A stretch of 64,000 nt of DNA. Origin: Effrenium voratum. Lineage: Eukaryota > Sar > Dinophyceae > Suessiales > Symbiodiniaceae. Shown piece after piece: positions 21,886 to 31,800 of this stretch. The notes beneath the pieces are model-generated. The model searched no databases. It worked only from the letters and a program-made list of their open reading frames with translations, and had not been told where the DNA came from. Position 1 is the stretch's first letter. Each line of letters starts with the position of its first letter. The stretch covers positions 1,398,646 through 1,462,645 of the forward strand of contig CAUJNA010003827.1 of NCBI GenBank assembly GCA_963377175.1, read 5' to 3'. Made by a program: the position numbers and the translations under genes.

Positions 21886-22702
21886 TTGGGTCAAACTGAA
21901 AGCAAGTGGCAAGAGTTGCTGCCGGCGCCCGGGTGGAATTGTCCAGGAAGGGAAGCCAACAACTTGAAAGGAAGATGAACAGTAGTTTGCAGGAAGAACT
22001 TGGCCCGAGCCCTTCCTTAAAGTGGTTCCATTTGAAGGCCCTCTTCGGGACCCAGTGGACGCCCTGTTGAGCCACCATTCAGCTCGGCTCATTGCGAGGA
22101 TGTCGCTTGAATGAACTCATCAAGGCCTGTGTCGACACTGACACATACCTAAACTTTCCAGTCACCCAGCAAGGGGCAAGAGTCTTTGAAAGGCAAGAGG
22201 TTCTTTTGGAATTCTCAAGTCCGACTCCATGTGTCACATGTCCAAGCCAAAGCCCAAGCGTAGAAAACTGGTCCGAATACAGTCATGCCCCAACTGACCG
22301 AACTAACCGCACGGAGAGCGGCATGCAAACGAAGAACCCTCAATCGTCCAAGAACCGTGTTCGGCACCACCTACCAGAGTCAAATTATGGCTTCGCACGT
22401 TTCAAGGACTAAACGCTGCCGAAGCTTAGAGCTGGGTTCCATATTGTTTCCAGAAAGAGAGGGAAGCGGGCTAGAAGTGGAGAGGCAAACCTCCCCGGAA
22501 CAACTGCCTCGACCCAAAGCGAGTAGGCGACGAGAGGCCCTGCAATTTGCACCAAGGGCTTTGTGTTTGTGCAACCCCCGTATGATTTCGCTTGCGAAAC
22601 AAAAACGGCTTGCCATAAATGGAGATCTCCAGAATTCGTGTTCTCCCGCGATCAACATGGGGTGGGTCTGTTAGTAACCTTGCTTATAAACCTATTTGCG
22701 TA

Positions 22703-22792
22703 TGGGTCAAAAGTAAACTACCAGGAAACCGCAGGATGTAGTCCATGTTTCCACTCACCAGGGTTCCATTTGGGCTGCCTCTTTTTGACCCA
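22703..22792. mobile_element. MITE family A, copy 3 (inverted)
   Basis: 90 bp from TGGGTCAAAAG to CTTTTTGACCCA, in the opposite orientation to the 14-kb copies (it holds CCAGGAAACCGCAGG and CCAGGGTTCCATTTGGG). Confidence 0.65.
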
Positions 22793-22845
22793 CCGCCATT
22801 TAAAGGACTGACCAGGAGCTGTAACGCCAGGGTTCCTATACAAGA

Positions 22846-22955
22846 TGCTCCAGTAGAGAGCTTAGAATAAGGGTACCACCTTTTTTCTGTAGTCGATTTT
22901 AGTAGGGGAACCCTCCCAACAAAAAAAGGGGTGAGAAAGGGCACCTAACTGGGGC
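22846..22955. repeat. Dispersed repeat C, copy 4
   Basis: GCTCCAGTAGAGAGCTTAGA, ATAAGGGTACCACC, GTAGTCGATTTTAGTAGGGG and AAAAAAAGGGGTGAG, homologous to the other three copies. Confidence 0.6.
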
Positions 22956-23031
22956 ACCTAGTTATAAACCTATTTAGAGGACTTAGGAGCTTTGACGCCA
23001 GGGTTCTTATACCACTTCCCCGCCCTGCCAT

Positions 23032-23142
23032 AGGTGGCCTTTTGGACAAATAGATGGGCTTCCCTGCTAAATGGTTTACAAAACCCATCTCAACGAGAAA
23101 AAACCCATCCTTTTTTTTAACCATCACCTAAAAAGGACACCT
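23032..23142. mobile_element. MITE family B, copy 3
   Basis: 111 bp from AGGTGGCCTTTTGGACAAAT to CACCTAAAAAGGACACCT. Inverted termini and interior match the copies at 6265 and 21770. Confidence 0.65.
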
Positions 23143-23440
23143 CTGGCTGTGAATCAGGGTCGAAGGTGCTTGATCCCACCTAAACCAGGAACCTCCCCCC
23201 CCAAATCCTCCTTCCGAAGTGGAATCGCTCAGGCTTCCCCGATCCAAATGGAACAAAACTGAAAAACAAAAAAAACAAAAAGACAAAAAAAAACTAAACC
23301 TGGGGAACCCATCTAAACCAGGGCTCCCAAGTAGTGTCTTACTAAAAAAACAAAAACATCTAAACCAGGGGGACCCATCTATCTTTAACCTCTGGGCCAT
23401 CTAAACCTGATGGCTCACCTAGGGACACCTCCCCCCCCAC

Positions 23441-23605
23441 TCTGCCCATTGCGCCCCGATGGATCCGATCCGAGGCCAAGGGGCCAGCAGCCACTTCTCG
23501 AGGTCGCGCTTCCCCAGCAACTCCTCCGCCTCGGCGTCCCTGCGCAGGAAGTCCTCCGAAGGCGACGGGATCGGGAAGGCGAGCCGGGCAAACCCCCCCG
23601 ATAAA
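23441..23605 (-). CDS. Candidate exon of minus-strand host gene (strong)
   Basis: A GC-rich minus-strand block with a fully open frame reading FARLAFPIPSPSEDFLRRDA, EAEELLGKRDLEKWLLAPWP and RIGSIGAQWAE, ending at a GT donor (GCAGA|GTGGGG). Alternating charged and hydrophobic residues give two clear amphipathic helices. The acceptor is uncertain because of a poly-G run; CCCTTAG at 23623 is possible. The family is not recognised. Confidence 0.55.
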
Positions 23606-25762
23606 ACGCGAGGATAAGACGGCTAAGGGTCTTTGGTTTGACACCCTGGGAAATACACCCAGGTATTGATTTTTTCTTTAGGCAGATTTCCGGATGACAC
23701 CGTGTTGTTTTGAACCATTCTGGGTCATGTTTCAAGGGTGTAATCCCAGGGTGTAATACAAACACCCTCAGACGAACGCCCCCGGTAGACGCGAAGCTAA
23801 GACCCCCCCGTCATTGAAACGTTGAGCGATTCATGTCCCATGAAAGGTGAGTTTGGTAAAGGTGATGTTTTAAGGGGACATGTGGATGTGGGTCAAAACC
23901 CTGTACCCCTGCGGTGAACATGAAAATAGGTGCCATCCACCCCAAAATGGAGCCATAGGTTGCTTTCTGCTCTCCTGCTAAAAAAATGTGTTTTAGCGAT
24001 TTAATACAGAAAACCCATGCGTTGGCAAAAAGTTATTCAGTGCTAACGTCCAAGCAAAATGCACCAAAAGGGTAAGGGCCCCGTCATTGAAACGTTGAGC
24101 GATTCATGTGGATGTGGGTCAAAACCCATGGTACCCCTGGTGAACATGAAAATAGGTGCCAAATGGATGTTCATTCACCCCAAAATGGAGCCATGGGCTG
24201 CTTTCTGCTCCCCTGCTAAAAATTTAACTTTTAGCGATTTAATACGGAAAACCCATTCGTTGGCAAAAAGCTATTCAGTGCTAACGTCCAAGCAAAATGC
24301 ACCAAAGGGCAAGGGCCCCGTCATTGAAACGTTGAGCGATTCAAAAGGATGCTCATCCACCCCGAAATGGAGCCATAGGTTATGCCCCATGGCCATGTCT
24401 TGACACGGCCCATCTCTTGGGGGGTGCCTGCCGATATCACATGACTTGAGGAGTGGGATCTTAACCTACAATGAAAGTAATGCCCGGAATTGCGAAGCAA
24501 CATCACTCTTTCTGCAGCTGCACAAGCGAGAAATCAGTTGACAAGTTTGCCCGACGAAAGTGTCGGCTCGGCGCAGCACACACCGTTCGGCGAAAAGGCC
24601 ACATGTGGATATCTGCTGTGAACTGATATTACAACCCTTTTTTGTTTTGTACTCGGAAATATGAGGCCCGGCTTGCAAGAGATGTGGAACTTGGTCCGAC
24701 GCGGGGACCAACCAGGCGAGCTCATCCAACGAATGCGGGCGGAAAAGCAGTGCCCAAATGCTCAGGAAACGCAGGAAGAGAGGGAAAAGGATCAACTGGG
24801 GAGCTTCTTTCTGAAAGGCCCGAAAATCCCCTTTTGGGTGGTGAGCAAAGCAAGAAAACAAAAACCTGGTTTTTAGGGGGTCTGATTCCGAATTTGGGCA
24901 TCGGTTGGTTGGTTGTCTAAGCCCCTGTCGATCAGTCTATCCCACTGAGATCGACCGTGGGATTACTCTGTTTTTGAGGGTCGACCGACGCACAATGGGT
25001 ATCTGGAAGACAGTGTCCATGTATGTTCTGCTTTGCGGGAAGCAAGGATCTCGAAATATCAGACGAGCATGGTTTTGACAGAGGCGCTCAATTTGGATAC
25101 CCAAATCAAAAGTGCAAAAAAAAAACTTCACAAAACTACCCATGTGTGCCCGCAGAATTGAACCTGTTCCCGAAACGGGTGCCTAAGCCTCAAGAGTCTT
25201 GGGCAAGCAGAATCGTTCCCCAAAGAGAGACTCCCTGATTCCCCCACTTTAGAAGCGCGAATGCCAACTCCGGATCCATCCATCCAGACCCACTTTTCCC
25301 CAAAGCCGGCCTTCCTCCCGACTGCCCGGGGGAAGCTGCTCAGCGAAACTCTCATCCAACTTCAAGATCAAACAGGGCAACTGTCCGAGACCCGGAGGAG
25401 GGCAAACTGGGTTTTAATAGCACCAGAGCCTGGCATATGCCATACCAAGCAATTTTCAGGGAAACCAGGGAACCCAAAAGGCTGCTTAAACAAGCTCCCA
25501 GTTGCCCAGCTGTGGGTAATTAGAACAACTCGGGCCCTCGGCGTTGCCAGTTGATACTTTCACTGGGAACAAACCCACCCCATCCACCCAAACTCCCTCT
25601 CCAACACACCTGAAGTCTCCACCTTCCCCAACGCACCCTAAGTCTCCACCTTCTCCAACACACCTTTAGTCTCCACCTCAAAGACCCGAACAAAAAGAGC
25701 AAAACCCCAAGTCTCCCCATCCGCTTCAAAAAAAAATTGTCGAACCAACAGAAACTCCGAGC
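23606..25762. other. Non-coding, intron-like stretch
   Basis: Contains the tandem repeat D block (23807-24380). A block at 24661-24815 is open on both strands (plus: LQEMWNLVRRGDQPGEL; minus: FRPHSLDELAWLVPASDQ) and may be a further exon of unclear orientation. Confidence 0.5.
23807..24380. repeat. Tandem repeat D, about 240-bp unit, 2.4 copies
   Basis: The sequence CCCCGTCATTGAAACGTTGA, GCGATTCA recurs at about 23807, 24078 and 24317. The units between share GTGGGTCAAAACCC, GGTGAACATGAAAATAGG, CCCCAAAATGGAGCCATAGG, GCTTTCTGCTC and TTGGCAAAAAG. Each unit therefore embeds a family A MITE terminus. Confidence 0.8.
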
Positions 25763-25867
25763 TTGCGATCCTCGGGTGTCGCATCCCGCCTGCACCAGGC
25801 CGCCGGTGCGCTCCCGTAGGGCCGTCTCCGTGCCGCTGAGCACCACCTGGCGACTGGCAAGCGGCGG
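25763..25867 (-). CDS. Candidate exon of minus-strand host gene (most 5' seen)
   Basis: A 105-bp minus-strand block after the acceptor ACGCCCAG|CC. It reads PPLASRQVVLSGTETALRER and TGGLVQAGCDTRGSQ, ending at a GC-type donor (CGCAA|GCTCGG). It is helix-like and balanced. No initiator ATG or promoter was identified upstream, so the gene may begin to the right, or its 5' part may have been separated by element 2. Confidence 0.45.
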
Positions 25868-26242
25868 CTGGGCGTTTGGGCGTCCCTTGGCTTGCTGGAG
25901 GCCTTGTTTGGGGGGGGAACCCTTCAAGAACCCTAGCAAATGGGTTTCGTGACCAGCCAAACAACCCTGGAAAAAAAGGGGTGTTTTGACTATAGCACAT
26001 ATTTCAACCATCGCCTTAACCAAGGAGAGTTGAACTAAAAAGGAACCCATGATGATTGAACGTCCCAAAATGCAGACACCTTCTTGGATTTGTCTTCAAA
26101 TGGTTGAGTGTCCTGTAGAATCCAACCCCCCAAAATGGACGGGATTGCCCACGACACCCAAAAGCACATCCTGCAGACTTGGGCCAAAGCCTTATTTTGA
26201 CCCATACCCGTACAGATACCCGAATGGGAGTACCAAAATGCT

Positions 26243-26343
26243 TGGTTGACGTTGGAAGGGGAGCAAAAATTGATTTGTTTTAGCAGTTAAGTGGTTGGAT
26301 TTCAACCACTCAACCACAATAAGCAAAAATGTAAAATGTTTCC
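26243..26343. repeat. Dispersed repeat interrupted by element 2 LTR
   Basis: TGGTTGACGTTGGAAGGGGA through CAAAAATGTAAAATGTTTCC matches 12465-12561. There the sequence continues CAACAACAACC; here it stops at the LTR terminus TGTCAAGAG. The 12-kb copy therefore resembles an empty site and fixes the left edge of the LTR. Confidence 0.75.
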
Positions 26344-26678
26344 TGTCAAGAGACGGCAAGGTGACGTCCCGTGGGACGCTGTGCACCGAACCCTCAAGCT
26401 TTAATACCAACCACGTAGAAAGGTGTATACGGACGATGCCGTTATAGCCGAACCCGTGTAAACGTTGTAAGGAAGAAGGAATGATAGTTACGATGGGTGG
26501 TCCTGACTAATGCGGCAGCGTTGTTTTGCTTTTTAATGCCTGTCTGTACAAGGTCAACGATCTTGAACCTCAATTGTGTCTTGAGCCAAATGGCGATCAA
26601 TGGAACTTGGGAAGCAATACCAACAAGGACCTCAGAACAGCTACCCAATTTCGGCACGGGGCCTAGAGGGTTTTAACA
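26344..26678 (-). repeat. 3' LTR of element 2
   Basis: 335 bp on the plus strand, from TGTCAAGAGACGG to GGGTTTTAACA. The outer parts (about 149 and 117 bp) are about 97-98% identical to the 44-kb LTR, with four and two mismatches by eye. A central block of about 70 bp has no clear similarity to the 80-90-bp block there. Contains the spliced-leader-like motif at 26580-26594. Confidence 0.85.
26580..26594 (-). promoter_or_regulatory. Spliced-leader-like motif in 3' LTR of element 2
   Basis: On the minus strand this is CGCCATTTGGCTCAAG, which matches the dinoflagellate spliced-leader end GCCATTTTGGCTCAAG except for one missing T. It lies in the conserved part of the LTR. Confidence 0.55.
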
Positions 26679-26688
26679 TCCCCCATTT
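26679..26688 (-). promoter_or_regulatory. Polypurine tract of element 2
   Basis: On the element strand AAATGGGGGA immediately precedes the LTR start TGTTAAAACCC. This is the expected position of the plus-strand primer and supports this LTR as the 3' one. Confidence 0.6.
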
Positions 26689-27305
26689 GGGTCGCATCGT
26701 TCATCATGCGGTCCAAACACCACAAAACGTTCCACTGGCCACGGCTTCAACTACGAAATCGTGTCGTGCATTCTTTTATTTGCTATCACTACACCGTTCA
26801 TTCGCTGTGAAACATGCCGGGTTCGATTGTGCGAAAAGTGAAACATTCATCCTCCAATCGAAGCACACATCCATATGCAGGTGTATATATAATACACTGT
26901 GGCCACTTCTCATGACCGCCAGTGAACATTCCAGCTGCCGCATTTGCGCATCGCGCAGCTGTCATCCATAAATGGGTTGGCCACAAATGTCCACCATGCG
27001 CGCCCGCTTGTGATCGGTCTGCATATCTCCGGCAAAGAAACATCGGTGAGTAATCAATGCAAATCATAGCCATTCCAGATACCATGGACAATGCATAAAT
27101 AATGAAAAGATATCATCTATAAGGTAATAATTCCATCCATGAATATCCAGAGCGTCATAGTCGTCGGAATATGTAACCATGTACACATCCATTCATCTTG
27201 GACACATGAATATAAATCATGACATAAGTCGTTCCACCGAAACAGTGTCGATGTGACGCAAGTAACAGATGGGGACTGGCCCACATCGTACCGCAATCAT
27301 CATCT
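26689..27305. other. 3' untranslated region of element 2
   Basis: About 620 bases between the last stop codon and the polypurine tract. AT-richer than the coding part. No frame or repeat of note. Confidence 0.5.
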
Positions 27306-28676
27306 TCACGAAGCATACCTGTCCCCAATGGACAGCCTATGGGTACGTCGGCGGAACTCCTCGTCCAAGTTCTTCTGGGCTTCTCGTGCCCGGACACACT
27401 TCTTGTTGTAGTCCTCTGGCAACCAGTGCCCTTTCCGAAGGCACCAATCCAGCAGGGGTGTGTCGCATTTGTTCGGGTCGACGGCCGAGATGATGGCGCT
27501 CACGTTGACCGTGTAACCATGTTTGCCAAGGTTCAGGCCATCCCTCACGAATGATATATACTTACAGTTGAAAGCTAGTGCAAAACATCTGAAAACAATA
27601 TCACCCACCGGGTGCACTCGGTCCTTGACCAGGAGCTTCATTTCTTCCTTGGTGACATCGAGGATTCTTGCTGCAATCCACAGCTTGTAGAATGTGTATA
27701 GTCCCTCGCATTTGTTCACCATCATACGAATATATTCGTCACGCTCCTCAACCGATCGGAAGGCTCTTGTCCGAACATTCTCCGATTGAGAAATCTTCGT
27801 TATCGTTGATGGCAAAAGTATACCTTCCTGATCGTGCTCAGTGATGTTGGGGTACCTCCTGAAATCATTGTGATAAGGGCAGCCCGGATTCCCTTCGAGT
27901 CCGGCATTCATCGTTCTCTCCTCACCACCTTCAAACATCCCCCACATCTTGGACAGCTGGAGTGCGATAAATCCTGCCATGTATTGAGCCTCACGCGGCT
28001 CGTCAAGGCAGATCGCCATCCGTTGGGAACTTATAATGTCCCGTGACGTCAGATCGGTGTCGCGGTAATGCCAACCGCCGTCTTCTTCTTCTGACGCATA
28101 GCCGGATGTATATCCTTGCGTGTCCATGTCATCATCTTCTCCCGGAACTTCTTCCGCTTCGTCCTCATCCTCCTGTGCTGCCGCATCGTGGTTAGCTTCT
28201 TCCTGCGCACGCCTGGCATCTCCAGAGACGTTGGGGTTTTGGTTGTCCTCCTCGTCATCGGAATTGATGTGAATGCAGTATCTTCCGATGGAGATCAGTT
28301 GTGCCTCGCACTCCAGGCATAAGCAGAAGCAGGTGGGGATCGCGGTCGCACATGATGGACATATCCGGCACCTCAGTCCTTCCCATGTCTCATCATTCAG
28401 GATGACGACTTTGCTGACTTCGTCCCGGACCTCGTTGACCTGTGCGTTGAATTCTTCCATCTTGTTGTTTCGATAGAGTTCGCAAGCACGATTAACCATG
28501 TCAACGATGTAGTGCAGATTATCGGCACCTGTCTCAGTCTCCGGCATCCTCTCGCTGATCTTTGCGACGTTCTGGAGGAACATCGCAGCCGACTCTTGGG
28601 AACGCCCTCTTGATGTCAGCGTACTCCAGGCGCTTCCCTCCATTGCTTTTGCCAATCCAAATGGACTTGACCTCAT
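27306..28676 (-). CDS. Cargo protein: Cys-rich zinc-ribbon-like, acidic (element 2)
   Basis: 456 codons from the first ATG, though the true N-terminus may be fused to the preceding Tpt1-domain frame, which overlaps it by 143 bases in another frame. Residues about 30-95 are helical (MFLQNVAKISER, VDMVNRACELYRNNKMEEFN). Residues about 103-130 hold a cysteine cluster (CRICPSCATAIPTCFCLCLE) that could bind zinc. Residues 140-215 are highly acidic (DDEEDNQ, EDEDEAEEVPGEDDD). The remaining 230 residues look globular and mostly helical with several Trp and Cys. It is the last frame before the 3' LTR. I do not recognise the family. It has no reverse-transcriptase or Env-like features: no signal peptide or membrane segment. 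Confidence 0.6.
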   Translation of the reverse strand: MRSSPFGLAKAMEGSAWSTLTSRGRSQESAAMFLQNVAKISERMPETETGADNLHYIVDMVNRACELYRNNKMEEFNAQVNEVRDEVSKVVILNDETWEGLRCRICPSCATAIPTCFCLCLECEAQLISIGRYCIHINSDDEEDNQNPNVSGDARRAQEEANHDAAAQEDEDEAEEVPGEDDDMDTQGYTSGYASEEEDGGWHYRDTDLTSRDIISSQRMAICLDEPREAQYMAGFIALQLSKMWGMFEGGEERTMNAGLEGNPGCPYHNDFRRYPNITEHDQEGILLPSTITKISQSENVRTRAFRSVEERDEYIRMMVNKCEGLYTFYKLWIAARILDVTKEEMKLLVKDRVHPVGDIVFRCFALAFNCKYISFVRDGLNLGKHGYTVNVSAIISAVDPNKCDTPLLDWCLRKGHWLPEDYNKKCVRAREAQKNLDEEFRRRTHRLSIGDRYAS

Positions 28677-28863
28677 AGAACGGGATCACGTCAAAGACCA
28701 TGAAAGTCCCATTAGCCGCGACTCCAGCCCCATACCGCGCGAGGGTTGCACTGGGAATATAGATGATCGCAATCGGATCTCCTCTCCTCACGTTCCGTAG
28801 CGTTGTCTTCGTCGCCACGTTCATCTCATCCCATGGAGCAAATGCCCCGAAGTGCAGTGCTAG
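28534..28863 (-). CDS. C-terminal part of Tpt1/KptA-like domain (element 2, -1 frame)
   Basis: This frame continues the Tpt1-like domain of the upstream 1224-codon frame after a -1 shift. From CTA at 28863 it reads LALHFGAFAPWDEMN and then RRGDPIAIIYIPSATLARYG, ANGTFMVFDVIPFYEVKSIW. In the Tpt1/KptA family this part carries the His-Leu/Phe strand after the GLxPxxR segment, an Arg-containing strand and the NGV(I)LT(x)xVP-like strand; all are recognisable here. A second shift near 28,610 probably leads on into the zinc-ribbon-like frame. The shift sites are not classical slippery sequences, so mutation or assembly error is as likely as programmed frameshifting. Confidence 0.6.
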   Translation of the reverse strand, partial: LALHFGAFAPWDEMNVATKTTLRNVRRGDPIAIIYIPSATLARYGAGVAANGTFMVFDVIPFYEVKSIWIGKSNGGKRLEYADIKRAFPRVGCDVPPERRKDQREDAGD

Positions 28864-31800
28864 CCTGTTACCGCCATCGATCCCGCCGGGACTAGCCCAC
28901 AGCGTACGATGCTTGGCAGGTTTTCCACATACGTCACATGGAATGCTCCTCCGAGAGTATCACCCATTCTTGCGGAATACCTATTCGCCAGTGCGGATGA
29001 GCTCATGAATCCAAAATCACTGTGACCGGTTGTGACTCGGATGCACCAAGGTCTGTACCATCCATCGCATCCGTTGAACATCCTGTCGATGTCGTCCCGA
29101 TCCACGCCAGCTTCGGTCATTTCCTCCCTGGCTGCCCTCGTGTCGTTCGGGTTCATGATGCTCGGAAACCTTGCTGCCAAAACCTGGAATCTCGATTTTC
29201 TGCTTCCGGATTCCTGCCACTTGATCACCTCCATGATGCCCATGTATCGTTTCGCTCTCGTGGTGTATGGTGGGAACATGTCGTTGTTCCGGTCGTCAAT
29301 GACAGCATCAATGTCGACCCATCCACCCTCGTCGCACCTGAAAGCACTTCCTCGGCAATTGCCGATCTTGTGTCGAAGGACTCTGCATAGGTCGTGAGAT
29401 AGCTGGTTTGCTTGGTCCCTTGTAGTAAATACCGAGCGATCATCGCCAATCCTGCATAGTGGAGCACCGTCGAAAGGAGCAATGCAGAAGTTGACACTCT
29501 TGCCAAGTTGCATCACGTCCACTTGCTCAAGGATTGCACCTTTGGGAAAGTATTTGGGGTCAACGATGGACGCATACGCCCATGGCAAGTGCACATTACT
29601 CACATCGCCATACTTCGGGATGTAGCACGGGATGGTGTCGCATCCCATCTCAAGCGTCTTCTTGAATGTCCTGCTGTCCCCGCACGGGTTGTAGGTGAGG
29701 TCGACGCCACCACATTGTAGCTCTCCTCCCTCAGCCGTGTCAGCCATCTCCACCAAATTAATAGTGTAGCTGTACATCTCAATTGTTTCTTTCCCTGCTT
29801 GTCCTCCTCTCTTTCTTTCCTTGGACGTTGATGAGGACGGTTCCTCCGTATCCCCCATGTCTTCATCAGATGAAACAGGGTCACTGCTGAGTAGCTCACG
29901 GAGCACCTTCATCGCCTTCTCATTTCCAGCAGCCTCCTCAATGTCCTTGCCGTCGCCGTCGTGGGCCAGGTTCGCGCACTTCTTACAGATCCCCATATCT
30001 CCCATGCACTTCTCCATTGACTCCAGGAATCCTAGTGCCGCTCTCCGCCCGTCGATCACTCGCTGCTTCTTGTCTTCCTTCTCAGTATTGGTCTGAGAAC
30101 TTCGACTCGGGTCTGGTGCTTGACCAAGACCCTCGTCTTCGCCCTCCGTGGCCTTTCTCTTGGAACCTTGTGCAGAGGGCTCGGTGATCAGGGATCGTGG
30201 ATGTCTGGGCTTGACCTTGTTCATGATGCCAAGCACCTCCTTCGTGGGCGCGCCGAGCTGTGCGGACGGTTTGTTCCGCTTTCTGTTCTGGCCCGTCGTG
30301 TGGGTCACGTTCCCAGCGAGGTGTCGCACTATTGACTGCTCGAACTCCCTCTTGATCTTCCATGCGTCCTTCCACAGTGGCAGTTCGTGCTGAAAGTACG
30401 ACATCACCTCAAAGAATCCCAACACCATCTCGACGACGTCTCCCAAGGATTCCTCGTTCGTGGTTTGTCCCAGGAGTTCGTACATCGTTCCTTGGTCGAG
30501 CACACTCTTGATCCATGACGAATATGCCACATTGCCGAGATCCTTGCCTATCACGAAGATGGACATCCTCTCCTCGACTCCCTCGGAATTCTTGCACACG
30601 ATCACATCCCGGGATGCGCACAATTGCTTCCCGTGACCGTTGTTGTAAAACTGCGCTGCTTGATCCACAGTCATGCTCACGAATCCCACGTGAGAAAGCT
30701 CCTTCTTCAGCCTTGAGTACGCGAGCTCCCGTATGATCATGATCATGGCCTGGATATTGTTGACGTCCACCATGAGGTTTTGAAGGTCGGGGATTGCCAC
30801 CACGCATTCCGCGAAGAGGCGCGTGTACATTTTCTTCCCCTCGATAGACATTGCAATATCGTTCGTGTCCGCGTTCCAGTTCGCGCAACAGTTCACGCAA
30901 GAAGAGGGATTGTACTTCGAATTCGGTCCGAGCACCTTCGACTTGCTCATCTGCATCTCTTTAGCGCAAAGTTCGCTGATAAACTTGCTGAGCTCCGTGA
31001 TCGTATACCATCGAAGACGTTGATCACCGATATCGGCTTTCCCAAAAGCATCCTGCTCGCCGTGTCCTTCAGCTTGCTGCTCTTGTGTCCTCTTCGACTG
31101 TGCAGTGAAGGTCGGCTTGTACTCGAATTTCACCTTCGATTCCTCCATGTTCTTCGGGATGTTGAATCGAAGGTCGGGCTCGTTTATGCACGTCCCCTCC
31201 AGCTCACACACAAACGTGTTGCTAGGTGCGACCGCATCGATGGATTTCTCGATCAGCAGTCGTTTCAGGAGGAAATGTTGCAAGTTCGAGCTCCCAGGGA
31301 TCTTGTAGTTCTTTCCTGTGAGCGCATGGACCACGCGCCACAGGCGATCGTTCTTGGTCACCAGCGCGCCTGCCGCCTTGCAGATCTCGCTAACCTTGTT
31401 GGCGATCGTCCCCAAGTCCCCTCTTCCACCATGGAAAGCAACATCGCGATTCACGCACACCACGACCAGGCCCTTGCATGTGTTGACGAGGTCAGACATC
31501 GCCTTCTGCAGGGAGTCGATGATGGGGTTGGCGGTCACCTGCCATCCGCATCCTCTCACGCACACCCAATCATATAGCGACATCCAAATGTGCACCGACA
31601 TTGGTGAGTCATCCATGTCTCGCCTCCGCCGTTCAGCGATGAGCTTATCCAGCTTCTGCAATCGGGAGATGATATTCAACGTGTCGTTGGGTGAGGAGAC
31701 TTGCTCACTCGACCCATAGTATGATCTCTCCTTGATGTTTGTCCATCCCTGTTCGTTGACCATCATCTGGAAGGTCTTCGTGCTCCCTTTCGAGTTGACG

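Larger units (their letters stand above)
21886..23440. other. Non-coding, intron-like stretch
   Basis: Holds a family A MITE (22703-22792), repeat C copy 4 (22846-22955), a family B MITE (23032-23142) and a decayed family B-like segment of repeated ATCTAAACCAGGG units (23300-23430). No gene annotated. Confidence 0.6.

Noticed and set aside
30780..31577. A 265-codon plus-strand frame opposite the Tpt1-bearing cargo
   Set aside because: It lies wholly antisense to a 1224-codon frame with recognisable domains and has no family features; a shadow of good codon usage.
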